64,000 bases of DNA from JAFDVL01 sp964631865 (GTDB taxonomy: Bacteria > Acidobacteriota > Blastocatellia > RBC074), in contig CAZWAK010000007.1 of NCBI GenBank assembly GCA_964631865.1, forward strand, positions 1-64,000, given 5' to 3'. Of this stretch, positions 50,480 to 58,328 are shown piece by piece (the stretch's first letter is position 1; each line of letters opens with the position of its first letter). Position numbers and translations under genes: made by a program. The notes under the pieces were generated by a model. The model worked only from the letters and a program-made list of their open reading frames with translations, was not told the DNA's origin and searched no databases.

Positions 50480-50559
50480 AGGCGTCAAGAGTACGCGCTT
50501 CAGCGTGATTTTGCTTTCGATGACAAACCCTCACGCTGAAGCGTGTACTCATGACACCT
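50480..50559. repeat. Long hairpin repeat, family member 2
   Basis: Arms 50480-50508 and 50531-50559 match at 26 of 29 positions and share AGGCGTCAAGAGT...GCTTCAGC with the hairpin at 40037-40126. It separates two convergent genes and ends 4 bp before the murQ stop codon, a place where a bidirectional terminator is expected. Confidence 0.85.
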
Positions 50560-50563
50560 CTTT

Positions 50564-51454
50564 TCACGATTTCAGTTCAGCCACAGCCTGCGCGACCAAT
50601 TGATTCGACTTTGCCAACGCCGCGTCTGCGATCTCCCGATTTACATTCGCTTGCTGCATCACGAGCGCCACAGGCAATCGCCAATCCGCTGCTTCCAACA
50701 CGGCGCGCGCTGTCGCGGCATCTACCTTGCATTCGTCCTGCACGATGCCGACCGCGCGTTCGCGCAGCTTGATGTTTTTGGTTTGCAGGTTCGCCATGCG
50801 ATTGCCCTTCACATAGCCGAGCCGCACCAGCGCCATCGTCGAAAGCATATTCAGCACGAGCTTTTGTGCGGTGCCGGATTTCAGCCGCGTCGAACCGGCG
50901 ATGACTTCGGGGCCGACAATCGGTTCAATTGGAATTTCGACCGCTGCCGCGAGTGCGGTGTTCGCGTTGCACGTGATGCACGCGGTCAATGCGCCGAGTT
51001 GCCGTGCGTATTCGACTGCGCCGATGGTGTACGGCGTGCGACCGCTCGCAGCAATGCCGACGACGACATCGTTGGCGTTGACGTGGCGCGCTTGCAAATC
51101 GCTCGCGCCCGCGGCGCGATCATCTTCGGAGGCTTCGACGGCTTTGTAACAAGCTTCGTAGCCGCCTGCGATGATGCCTTGCACGAGTTCGGGCGACACG
51201 CCAAACGTCGGCGGACATTCCGCAGCGTCGAGCACGCCCAAGCGTCCGCTCGTGCCTGTGCCGACGTACAACAAACGGCCTCCGCGCGCGAGCCGTTCGA
51301 CGATTGCGTCAACGGCGTTCGCAATCGCGGGCAGGACTTGCGCAATGGCATCGGCGACTTTTTTGTCTTCGGCATTGATGATTTGTAAGGCTTCGAGCGT
51401 AGAGACGCGATCAATTTCTGCGGTGTTGGGGTTGGGTTGTTCAGTGGTGGTCAT
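50564..51454 (-). CDS. murQ: N-acetylmuramic acid 6-phosphate etherase
   Basis: 296 residues of the SIS-domain etherase MurQ: RLLYVGTGTSGRLGVLDAAECPPTFG, IAGGYEACYKAVEASEDD, VVGIAASGRTPYTIGAVEYAR, GPEVIAGSTRLKSGTAQKLVLNM. It cleaves the lactyl ether of MurNAc-6-phosphate, giving GlcNAc-6-phosphate and D-lactate in cell-wall recycling. The upstream kinase gene overlaps by 4 bp (ATGA), so the two are translationally coupled. Confidence 0.96.
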   Translation of the reverse strand: MTTTEQPNPNTAEIDRVSTLEALQIINAEDKKVADAIAQVLPAIANAVDAIVERLARGGRLLYVGTGTSGRLGVLDAAECPPTFGVSPELVQGIIAGGYEACYKAVEASEDDRAAGASDLQARHVNANDVVVGIAASGRTPYTIGAVEYARQLGALTACITCNANTALAAAVEIPIEPIVGPEVIAGSTRLKSGTAQKLVLNMLSTMALVRLGYVKGNRMANLQTKNIKLRERAVGIVQDECKVDAATARAVLEAADWRLPVALVMQQANVNREIADAALAKSNQLVAQAVAELKS

Positions 51455-52533
51455 CGTGGTCTGGGGAACGACGGTTTGCCCCCTCCGAGTTGCTGTCCGA
51501 CGAGCAACTGATTTTGACTTTGCACATAATTCGCCAGCGCCATTTGCGCTGCACCGACGGCGGGTTTGCAGAGCGGCGTGGCAATGATCGCGTTTGGCGC
51601 AAAGGCTGTGATGTCTTCACGCAAGGGTTGCAAAATCAAATTGCCTGCGCCGAACACGCCGCCGACATAACCGATGCGAAACGTTTCGTCGCGCATATTC
51701 AATTGCGCAATCACGGCTTTGATCGCGCGTGCCAATTCGTGCGCAGCGTCTTTGAGAATTTCAATCGCAACGGCGTCGCCTGCCTGCGCGGTTTCGACGA
51801 CGAGTTTGGAAAGCTGCGCGATTTGCGGCAGCACGTTGGCGTCAGGATTGTAGATCACTGCCGGAAGCTCAGGCGGCGTTTTCACATTGAAGAAGCGGCA
51901 GACTTTTTCGGTCAACGCGGTCTCTTCGTGGCGACGATAATCATACGCGGTCATCACGGCTTCGAGCGCGCGACGACCGATGTACGTGCCGCTGCCTTCG
52001 TCGCCAAGCGTCGGCCCCCAACCGCCCGCGCGCGCGACTTCGCCGTCTTGGTTGACGCCGTACGCGATGGAACCTGTGCCGGCAATAATCACGATGCCGG
52101 GTTTGCCTGCGGTGGCTCCGGCGAGCGCAATGCGCGCGTCGGTTTCGAGCGTGAAGCTCAGCGCGGGCAAAGCGGCCTCAATCGCATCGTACATTTTGCG
52201 ATGGTTGTCGGGATGCGACACGCCCGCGAGACCGATGCAGGCGGCAGTGATTTGATGCGGTGCGATGTTGGCTTGACGACACGCAAGAATGATTGCGGTC
52301 GTGACGGATTGCGTGGCGGCTTCGACGCCAACGCGGTGAAAATTGGCGGCGGCGGCGCGACCTTCGCCCACTAAATATTCAGACAGATGAACGCTGGGAT
52401 CCGCCGCGACGCGAAAGATCATCGCTCTGGTATTTGTCCCGCCACCATCCACGCCCAGCCAATACGGCAAATCTTCCTGCGCTTCGGCTAGATTCCTGAC
52501 AACAGAATCTAAAACCTCGGTGAGGTGGAGCAT
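51451..52533 (-). CDS. BadF/BadG/NagK-type kinase, likely for MurNAc or GlcNAc
   Basis: 360 residues. The ASKHA fold of the BadF/BadG/BcrA/BcrD ATPase family and of bacterial N-acetylglucosamine/N-acetylmuramic acid kinases is clear: WLGVDGGGTNTRAMIF (phosphate 1), AGTGSIAYGV, GWGPTLGDEGSGTYIGRRAL and YVGGVFGAGNLIL. The first 25 residues are an unconserved leader. Coupled to murQ, it probably phosphorylates the sugar that MurQ then processes (MurK-like role; inference). It would be an ATP-dependent step in the cytosol. Confidence 0.85.
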   Translation of the reverse strand: MLHLTEVLDSVVRNLAEAQEDLPYWLGVDGGGTNTRAMIFRVAADPSVHLSEYLVGEGRAAAANFHRVGVEAATQSVTTAIILACRQANIAPHQITAACIGLAGVSHPDNHRKMYDAIEAALPALSFTLETDARIALAGATAGKPGIVIIAGTGSIAYGVNQDGEVARAGGWGPTLGDEGSGTYIGRRALEAVMTAYDYRRHEETALTEKVCRFFNVKTPPELPAVIYNPDANVLPQIAQLSKLVVETAQAGDAVAIEILKDAAHELARAIKAVIAQLNMRDETFRIGYVGGVFGAGNLILQPLREDITAFAPNAIIATPLCKPAVGAAQMALANYVQSQNQLLVGQQLGGGKPSFPRPR

Positions 52534-52714
52534 AATATTTTTCTATCCTTCCCACTCCATGCAACGTCGTGCATCACGCCCGCCAAAAAACGCACGGCGC
52601 GAGCTTCCCACTGATACAACCGACGTTCCCTTTTGTAGCCTGGGGAAGTTTTATATTAAACTCAGCGCGTGTCATAAATAAAACTAAAAGTTCTGATGGT
52701 AATGATAAATGAAA

Positions 52715-52787
52715 GTTGTCAGTTGTCAGTGGCTGGTTGTCAGCTACTGTGTTTTTGCTGGCAACTGACAACCGACAACTGACAACT
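52715..52787. repeat. Heptamer (GTTGTCA) inverted repeat before the LysR gene
   Basis: The left arm (52715-52743) is built of GTTGTCA units with a GTGGCTG interruption; the right arm (about 52759-52787) is an imperfect reverse complement with GACAACT units. It ends 4 bp before the LysR start codon, occupying the site where a ribosome-binding site would lie. Confidence 0.8.
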
Positions 52788-52791
52788 GCTT

Positions 52792-53679
52792 ATGGAATTC
52801 CGACAACTCCGAACTCTGCTGGCCATTGCGGAAACGCGCAACTTCACGCGCGCGGCGGAGCGTGTGCATTTGACGCAGGCTGCCGTGAGCGCGCAGATCA
52901 AAACGCTTGAAGCCGAAACCGGCGTGCCGTTGTTTGCGCGCGTGAACAAAAAAGTTTTTCTGACCGAGGCGGGCGAATTGCTGGTGCGACGCGCCGAGCG
53001 TTTGCTCAAAGCGCACGACGAAGCTTTGCTTGCGCTCAAGGAATTGGGCGATGCCGAACGAGGCCGCCTGCGCATCGGCACGGCTTCGACGATGGCCAGC
53101 AATGAGCAATTGCCAACGATTCTCGCGGAACTCAAACGCGCGTATCCGAAAGCACAAGTCACCGTGCGCCGCGCGACGAGTGCGGAAATCGTCGCGCAGA
53201 TTTTGCAAAACGATTTGGATGTCGGCTTGGTTTCGCTGCCCGTCGAGGCCAACGACATTCGCGCTGAGGTGTTGCAACGAGATCGTCTAGTTGCTATCGT
53301 GCAACCTGCTCATCCCCTCGCGCATCAACGCAGCATAAGCCCCCTACAACTCGCTGCCGAGCCGCTGATTCTCGGTGAACAGGGCGGCAACACCCGACGG
53401 TTAATTGATTTGTTTTTTGAGAAATCTGGTGTGCGGCCCCAAGTGGTCATGGAATTGGGCAGCAACACTTCGATCAAACGCATGGTCGAGCACGGCCTGG
53501 GCGTGAGCCTGCTGCCGCGTTCGTCGGTGCGCGAGGAGATGAAGGCTGGTAAACTAATTGCGTTGCCGGTGCGTGGCTTTAAGGATAATTGGGAATTGGG
53601 GCTGGTCACGCTCAAAGGCGATCACGTGCCGCCCCTGCAACGAGCCTTCAAGCAGCTTTGCAAACAATATTTCGACTGA
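52792..53679 (+). CDS. LysR-family transcriptional regulator
   Basis: 295 residues. The N-terminal winged helix has MEFRQLRTLLAIAETRNFTRAAERVHLTQAAVSAQIKTLE (shortened: FTRAAERVHLTQAAVS), and the C-terminal substrate-binding domain reads GRLRIGTASTM, LDVGLVSLPVE and GLGVSLLPRSSVREEM. It is a typical one-component regulator of metabolic genes. No canonical ribosome-binding site is visible; the sequence before the ATG is the GTTGTCA repeat. The next gene starts 13 bp downstream, so they may form one unit. Confidence 0.94.
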   Translation: MEFRQLRTLLAIAETRNFTRAAERVHLTQAAVSAQIKTLEAETGVPLFARVNKKVFLTEAGELLVRRAERLLKAHDEALLALKELGDAERGRLRIGTASTMASNEQLPTILAELKRAYPKAQVTVRRATSAEIVAQILQNDLDVGLVSLPVEANDIRAEVLQRDRLVAIVQPAHPLAHQRSISPLQLAAEPLILGEQGGNTRRLIDLFFEKSGVRPQVVMELGSNTSIKRMVEHGLGVSLLPRSSVREEMKAGKLIALPVRGFKDNWELGLVTLKGDHVPPLQRAFKQLCKQYFD

Positions 53680-53692
53680 GGAAACTTTGAGG

Positions 53693-54853
53693 ATGAAACA
53701 AACACGACAAACCTGGTTCAGCGTCATCATCAGTGCCACACTCATCATCAACTTATTCGCCTTTTCTGCGTTCGCACAACAACGACGACCACGTCGTACC
53801 AGCGACGTAGAATTCAGCCCGCTCGCAGCAGGCACACGGGTCTTGCCCAGAGGCTACGTGATCGTCCTGCGCCTGGACACGCGCTTGGATTCCAGCCGTG
53901 TGCGTCCGAGTGATCGCTTTTACGCGCGCCTTGACGAACCCATCACGGACGAAGCGGGCAGCATGATCTTGCCCGCGAATTTATTGGTGATGGGCCACGT
54001 CAGGGAGGCCACGCCCGCACAGATGGGGCGGCGTTCCGGCCTCATCGAAATCGAGTTCGACCGCCTGGCCATGCCTGACGGACGCGAGCTGCCGGTCAAA
54101 GGCATTTTGACCAGCGCCGATCCGGCAGAACGCAAAAAACTCAAAATTGATGAAGAAGGCGTGCTGGAAGGCGGCGGACAAGTGAAGCGCAACACCGTGT
54201 TTGTGGGCGGCGGCGCGGCGACAGGGGCGGTGATCGGCGCGATTGCGGGAGGCGCGGCGTTGGGCGCGGCAGTCGGCGCAGCGGCAGGTGTGGTCGCGGT
54301 GTTGTTGGCCAAAGGCAAAGAAGCGATTGTCGAGCCAGGCACATTGATTGGCCTCGAATTGACGGAGTCGTTGGACTTGACGCAACGCGGCACGATTCCG
54401 CCACCACGACCGACAACACCAGCGCCAACGACACCAACCACGACGCCTTCGCCTTCAACGCCCGCGCCGAATCCCAGTCAACCTCCTGCGACAACGCCGG
54501 ACACAAACGGTTCGCAGCAGCCTGTTCCGCTACCGACGCCGCCTCAGGAACCGCAACTGGTGAAAGTCAGTTTTGTGCAAGTCGAGCGTGTGTCGGGGAA
54601 TTCGATTTTGGTGGTTGCCACAGCCGAAACAACCTCTGGCGGCTGGCGCGTCAAGGCGGAGCATCAAGTTAATCAAGACACGCTGGAAGTATGGGTCAAA
54701 GGCACGCCGCCGGAAGGTCGCGCGTCCAAAGCCATCTCGCATCCGACGGTCACCACAACGGTGGCAGACCCCAGTCGTGCCATTCGCCGCGTCGTGGTTC
54801 ACGGTCTGGGCGGCGACCGCACCGTCGCCGTGCCGCAACAAATTCGCCGGTAA
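53693..54853 (+). CDS. Secreted glycine-zipper protein, unknown function
   Basis: 386 residues from ATG 53693 (TTTGAGG upstream). Signal peptide (VIISATLIINLFAFSAFAQ), a beta-rich domain (LPRGYVIVLRLDTRLDSSRVRPSDRFYARLDEPI), then an Ala/Gly hydrophobic stretch with GGGAATGAVIGAIAGGAALGAAVGAAAGVVAVLLA-type glycine zipper (about residues 175-215), a Pro/Thr linker (about 245-295) and a second beta domain. It may span or attach to the outer membrane. I recognise no named family. Confidence 0.7.
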   Translation: MKQTRQTWFSVIISATLIINLFAFSAFAQQRRPRRTSDVEFSPLAAGTRVLPRGYVIVLRLDTRLDSSRVRPSDRFYARLDEPITDEAGSMILPANLLVMGHVREATPAQMGRRSGLIEIEFDRLAMPDGRELPVKGILTSADPAERKKLKIDEEGVLEGGGQVKRNTVFVGGGAATGAVIGAIAGGAALGAAVGAAAGVVAVLLAKGKEAIVEPGTLIGLELTESLDLTQRGTIPPPRPTTPAPTTPTTTPSPSTPAPNPSQPPATTPDTNGSQQPVPLPTPPQEPQLVKVSFVQVERVSGNSILVVATAETTSGGWRVKAEHQVNQDTLEVWVKGTPPEGRASKAISHPTVTTTVADPSRAIRRVVVHGLGGDRTVAVPQQIRR

Positions 54854-54870
54854 CAACAACGCCAACGACG

Positions 54871-55506
54871 ATGAAATTTTACGACATCACCGTTCCGTTC
54901 TCGACCGATTTGCCCGTGTATCCGGGCGATCCAGCCGTGCAAATCACGCAAGTCGCCAGCCTCGCGGCAGGCGATATTTGCACCGTGTCGCATTTGAGTT
55001 TTGGTTCGCACACGGGCACGCACGTAGACCCGCCGGCCCACTTCGTTGCAGGTCGAGCGACGTTGGACGAATTGCCGTTGGAAGTGTTGATTGGCCCGGC
55101 GCGTGTCGTGGATGTCGGTGAGATCAGCGCGATTGATGTGGTGACGATTGACGCCGCGAATTTAACGGGCGTCGAGCGCGTACTGTTCAAAACGCGCAAT
55201 TCACGGCTCTGGCAAGCAGGCGTGTGCGAATTTGAGACAGCGTTTGTTTACCTGGAAACAGCAGCGGCTGAGCGATTGGTGGAACTCGGCGTGAAACTGG
55301 TCGGGATTGACTATCTCTCGGTGGAAAAATTCAACTTCGAACAGCCCACCACGCATTACGCGCTGCTCGGCAACGATGTCGTGATTGTCGAAGGCTTGAA
55401 TTTAACGGACGTGGCGGCGGGCGATTACGAATTGATTTGTCTGCCGATGAAAATTCAGAACGGCGATGGCGGCCCGGCGCGAGTGGTGCTGAGAGAACTG
55501 GCTTGA
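54871..55506 (+). CDS. Cyclase-family hydrolase (kynurenine formamidase-like)
   Basis: 211 residues. The signature HTGTHVD (47-53) with a following HF supplies the zinc ligands of the cyclase superfamily (PF04199). The order FYDITVPFSTDLPVYPGD, VGIDYLSVEKF and YELICLPMKIQNGDGGPARVVL is also typical. Members include kynurenine formamidase and isatin hydrolase. The start is ATG 54871, 17 bp after the previous stop. The substrate is not known; no other tryptophan-degradation gene is nearby. Confidence 0.9.
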   Translation: MKFYDITVPFSTDLPVYPGDPAVQITQVASLAAGDICTVSHLSFGSHTGTHVDPPAHFVAGRATLDELPLEVLIGPARVVDVGEISAIDVVTIDAANLTGVERVLFKTRNSRLWQAGVCEFETAFVYLETAAAERLVELGVKLVGIDYLSVEKFNFEQPTTHYALLGNDVVIVEGLNLTDVAAGDYELICLPMKIQNGDGGPARVVLRELA

Positions 55507-55527
55507 GGCGCTTTTGTGGGGAGCGGG

Positions 55528-57123
55528 TCAATTACACTCGATCAACGAAGTTTCCGCCAGAATGGCTTCGGGTTTGGCGTCCGCTTGTTGCAGCAGGCTG
55601 TCGAGCGTCTGACTCAATTCCTGTTGGAACGAACCGCAAATGCTGTCGAGGTCTACCAGCAGGTCTTCGTGATCCAGTTTGCGATACAGCGTCATCGCGC
55701 CGATGTCGTGGTTTTGATGACGCAGCGGCACGCGCAACGACCACTTAGCCTCTACCGTTGTCAGTTCGTCCACGTCTCCACCCGAACGTACTTTGCCCCA
55801 TCGAACATTGGTCGCGTCGGTAGGCATCGGTTTCCATCCGTTCATCTCTGCCCCGGCAGCGAACGTTGGTTGGTGAGACGTACTGGCGAGTGTCTTGAGT
55901 TCCAGCGTGATGCTGTCAAAATCATTCATCTCGCAAATTTGACTGAGCAACGCGAAAATCTTTTCGGCATCTGCCGTCTGCTTCATCGCGGCGCACAGTT
56001 GCCGGACATTCACATTGGCGATCATTCGGCGGCGGCGGCGCGTGACGCCTTGACGGATTTTACTCCCGATTACTTCAAATTCAGGGTAACGAAGCCGTTG
56101 CACCCCCACCACGATCAACACGCCCAACGTGCTAAAAATCAACGCGGCGAGCGAGCGACGCGGATTCAGTAGCAAAATGCCGAACAGACAAAATACGCCG
56201 CAAACCCCGTACAGCAAAATCGTCGTTTGTCGCACCGACAAACCGTGATCCAGGAGCCGATGATGAATGTGCCCGCGATCACTTTGCATCAGCGGTTTGC
56301 CGCCCACGAACCGCCGAATCACGGAGAGAAAAATTTCGACGATGGGCAAGCCGAACGACACCATCGGAATGGCAATCGCAATTGTCGTCGTTCCTTTTTG
56401 CGCGCCAATCAACGACAGCACGGCCACCATAAACCCCAGCATCAGGCTGCCCGAATCGCCCAGGAAAATCGAAGCGGGGTGAAAGTTGAAATAAAGAAAC
56501 CCGACGACGGCTCCGAGCAAAATGATCGCCAGCAAACCGATCTCGAAATTCCCTACGGCCACAACCGTGAACAAAATCGAAAGCAGCGCAAACGCGGAAA
56601 TACCGGCGGCCAAGCCGTCCACGCCATCCACCAGATTGAACGCGTTCGTGATGCCGAGAACCCAAATTAAGGTCAGCACAAAGCCCAGCCCCTCCGGCAG
56701 GGCAAAGTTTTCGCCCAGAAACGGCAGCGAAACCAACTCAATGCCGAATCCCCAATACTGCAATAAAACGGCAGCCCCGCTCTGCACGGCAATTTTGACC
56801 CAGGCACTGCAACCCTTCAGGTCATCATACACGCCCAGCAAAAAAACTACGGCGGTACACAAGACAATAGAAAGATACCACTGCGGATGCGCATTGAAGC
56901 GTTGCCCGATTTCATTTTGCAGAAACGGCACGCAGCAAAGCGTGAGCAGGAAGCTCGCAAAAATCGCCACGCCGCCCAGGCGCGGCGTAGGTTTCTGGTG
57001 AACGCGGCGCTCGTTGTCGGGAATATCTATTGCACCCAATGCCATCGCCAACCGCGCGATCAGCGGCGTAAAGACCAACGTCAAAATCAGTGCAATGAGA
57101 AATAATACGATGTAGGAGCGCAT
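55528..57123 (-). CDS. WecA/TagO-type glycan-initiating transferase with C-terminal extension
   Basis: 531 residues. The first 365 form the polytopic MraY/WecA family: RVHQKPTPRLGGVAIF, GVYDDLKG (Mg site), NAFNLVDGVDGLAAG, FLGDSGSLMLGF and HIHHRLLDHG. It transfers a sugar-1-phosphate to undecaprenyl phosphate on the cytosolic side, starting surface glycan assembly. Residues about 380-531 form a soluble extension (basic RRRRRMIAN link, then KIFALLSQICEMNDFDSITLEL and WSLRVPLRHQNHDIGAMTLYR) reminiscent of a GAF-like domain. Last gene of the minus-strand polysaccharide cluster. Confidence 0.92.
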   Translation of the reverse strand: MRSYIVLFLIALILTLVFTPLIARLAMALGAIDIPDNERRVHQKPTPRLGGVAIFASFLLTLCCVPFLQNEIGQRFNAHPQWYLSIVLCTAVVFLLGVYDDLKGCSAWVKIAVQSGAAVLLQYWGFGIELVSLPFLGENFALPEGLGFVLTLIWVLGITNAFNLVDGVDGLAAGISAFALLSILFTVVAVGNFEIGLLAIILLGAVVGFLYFNFHPASIFLGDSGSLMLGFMVAVLSLIGAQKGTTTIAIAIPMVSFGLPIVEIFLSVIRRFVGGKPLMQSDRGHIHHRLLDHGLSVRQTTILLYGVCGVFCLFGILLLNPRRSLAALIFSTLGVLIVVGVQRLRYPEFEVIGSKIRQGVTRRRRRMIANVNVRQLCAAMKQTADAEKIFALLSQICEMNDFDSITLELKTLASTSHQPTFAAGAEMNGWKPMPTDATNVRWGKVRSGGDVDELTTVEAKWSLRVPLRHQNHDIGAMTLYRKLDHEDLLVDLDSICGSFQQELSQTLDSLLQQADAKPEAILAETSLIECN

Positions 57124-57134
57124 AACAAATTATT

Positions 57135-58328
57135 TCAATCCAGTAAACGTTCGCCAGCCATCACAGCTTTATAAACTTCCAATGTTTGGCGAATAACCAA
57201 TTCCTGCGTAAATTTCTCCAACACCAAAGCGCGACCATTGGCTCCCATTTCCCGCCGCAAAGCCGGGGCGAGAAGTAATTTTTGCAAAGCATCAGCCAGT
57301 GCAACCGGGTCTTTGGGCGGAACCAGCAGCCCGTTCCATCCATCCCGCACAATTTCACGACAACCGGTGACATCGGTCGTCACAATCGGTCTGCCGGACG
57401 CCGCCGCTTCAATCAAAGACAGCGGTAAGCCTTCGCGGTACGAAGGCAAACAAACAATATGCGACTGCGCCAGCAACTCCGGGATGTCGCTGCGATGCCC
57501 AACCCATTCGACCAATCCTTCTTTTTCCCAGCCTCGCACCTCCGCTTCCGTAATTGCGGTGGGATTTCCGGGATCGAGCATGCCAGCCAGAAGCACGCGC
57601 AGTTGTTGCCCGCGCTGCTTGAGAAGGCGGCTCGCCTCGACCAATTCGACCACCCCTTTGTCACGCAGCATGCGAGCCGTGAGCAAAATGACGGGCGTGC
57701 CGACTGGCTCCGGTTTTGGAGTAAAGAGCGTTGTGTCTACTCCCGCCCCGGCAATCAATGCGGTTCTGCTTTCAGGCAGGATTTTCCGCTGCACAAAAAA
57801 AGACCGATCATCCTCGTTTTGAAAAATGGTGCGGGCGTTCCGATTTGCCAGACAAAGGCGATAGGCAAAGGTCAATGCGCGCCGCAGCACGCGCGCCTGC
57901 CACTGATTGGACGTGAAAAGATAGCCGAGTCCCGTCACCGCGTTCACAGTTGGGACGCGCGTCAGACGCGCCGCGATGGAGCCGTACAGAATCACGCGCA
58001 GCGTGACCTGATGCACAAGCTGCGGCTGCCAGCGCCGATGCAACGCAACAATGTTGGCTATCGTTCTCCATTCCGTCAGCGGCGTCGCGCTCAGTCGTTG
58101 CAACCGCAGCGGTTCAAAATCGAAGCCTTCCGCCTGAATGCGTTCGACATATTCGCCCGGCAACGTGGCCACCGTGACCGCGTATCCAGCCGCGCGCGCG
58201 GCGCGTGCCAGCCGCAGACGATGTGTCCAAAAATACCAATCGTTGGGAATCAAATACAGAATGCGCGGTTGCGCCGTGGGCTGCTGCGCCGAAGCCGAGT
58301 CAGTAGCCAACTTCGCAGGCCCAATCAT
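57135..58328 (-). CDS. GT4 family glycosyltransferase
   Basis: 398 residues starting at ATG 58328, which overlaps the stop of the asparagine synthase by ATGA; a longer frame to 58388 is rejected. Motifs are PRILYLIPNDWYFWTHRLRLARAARA (N-terminal), HQVTLRVILYGSIAARL, AGAGVDTTLFTPKPEP, LLTARMLRDKGVVELVEA and the EREG-type SYREGLPLSLIEAAASGRPIVTTD. It adds a sugar to a lipid-linked glycan. The donor and acceptor cannot be told. It lies 12 bp upstream of the WecA-type gene. Confidence 0.93.
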   Translation of the reverse strand: MIGPAKLATDSASAQQPTAQPRILYLIPNDWYFWTHRLRLARAARAAGYAVTVATLPGEYVERIQAEGFDFEPLRLQRLSATPLTEWRTIANIVALHRRWQPQLVHQVTLRVILYGSIAARLTRVPTVNAVTGLGYLFTSNQWQARVLRRALTFAYRLCLANRNARTIFQNEDDRSFFVQRKILPESRTALIAGAGVDTTLFTPKPEPVGTPVILLTARMLRDKGVVELVEASRLLKQRGQQLRVLLAGMLDPGNPTAITEAEVRGWEKEGLVEWVGHRSDIPELLAQSHIVCLPSYREGLPLSLIEAAASGRPIVTTDVTGCREIVRDGWNGLLVPPKDPVALADALQKLLLAPALRREMGANGRALVLEKFTQELVIRQTLEVYKAVMAGERLLD

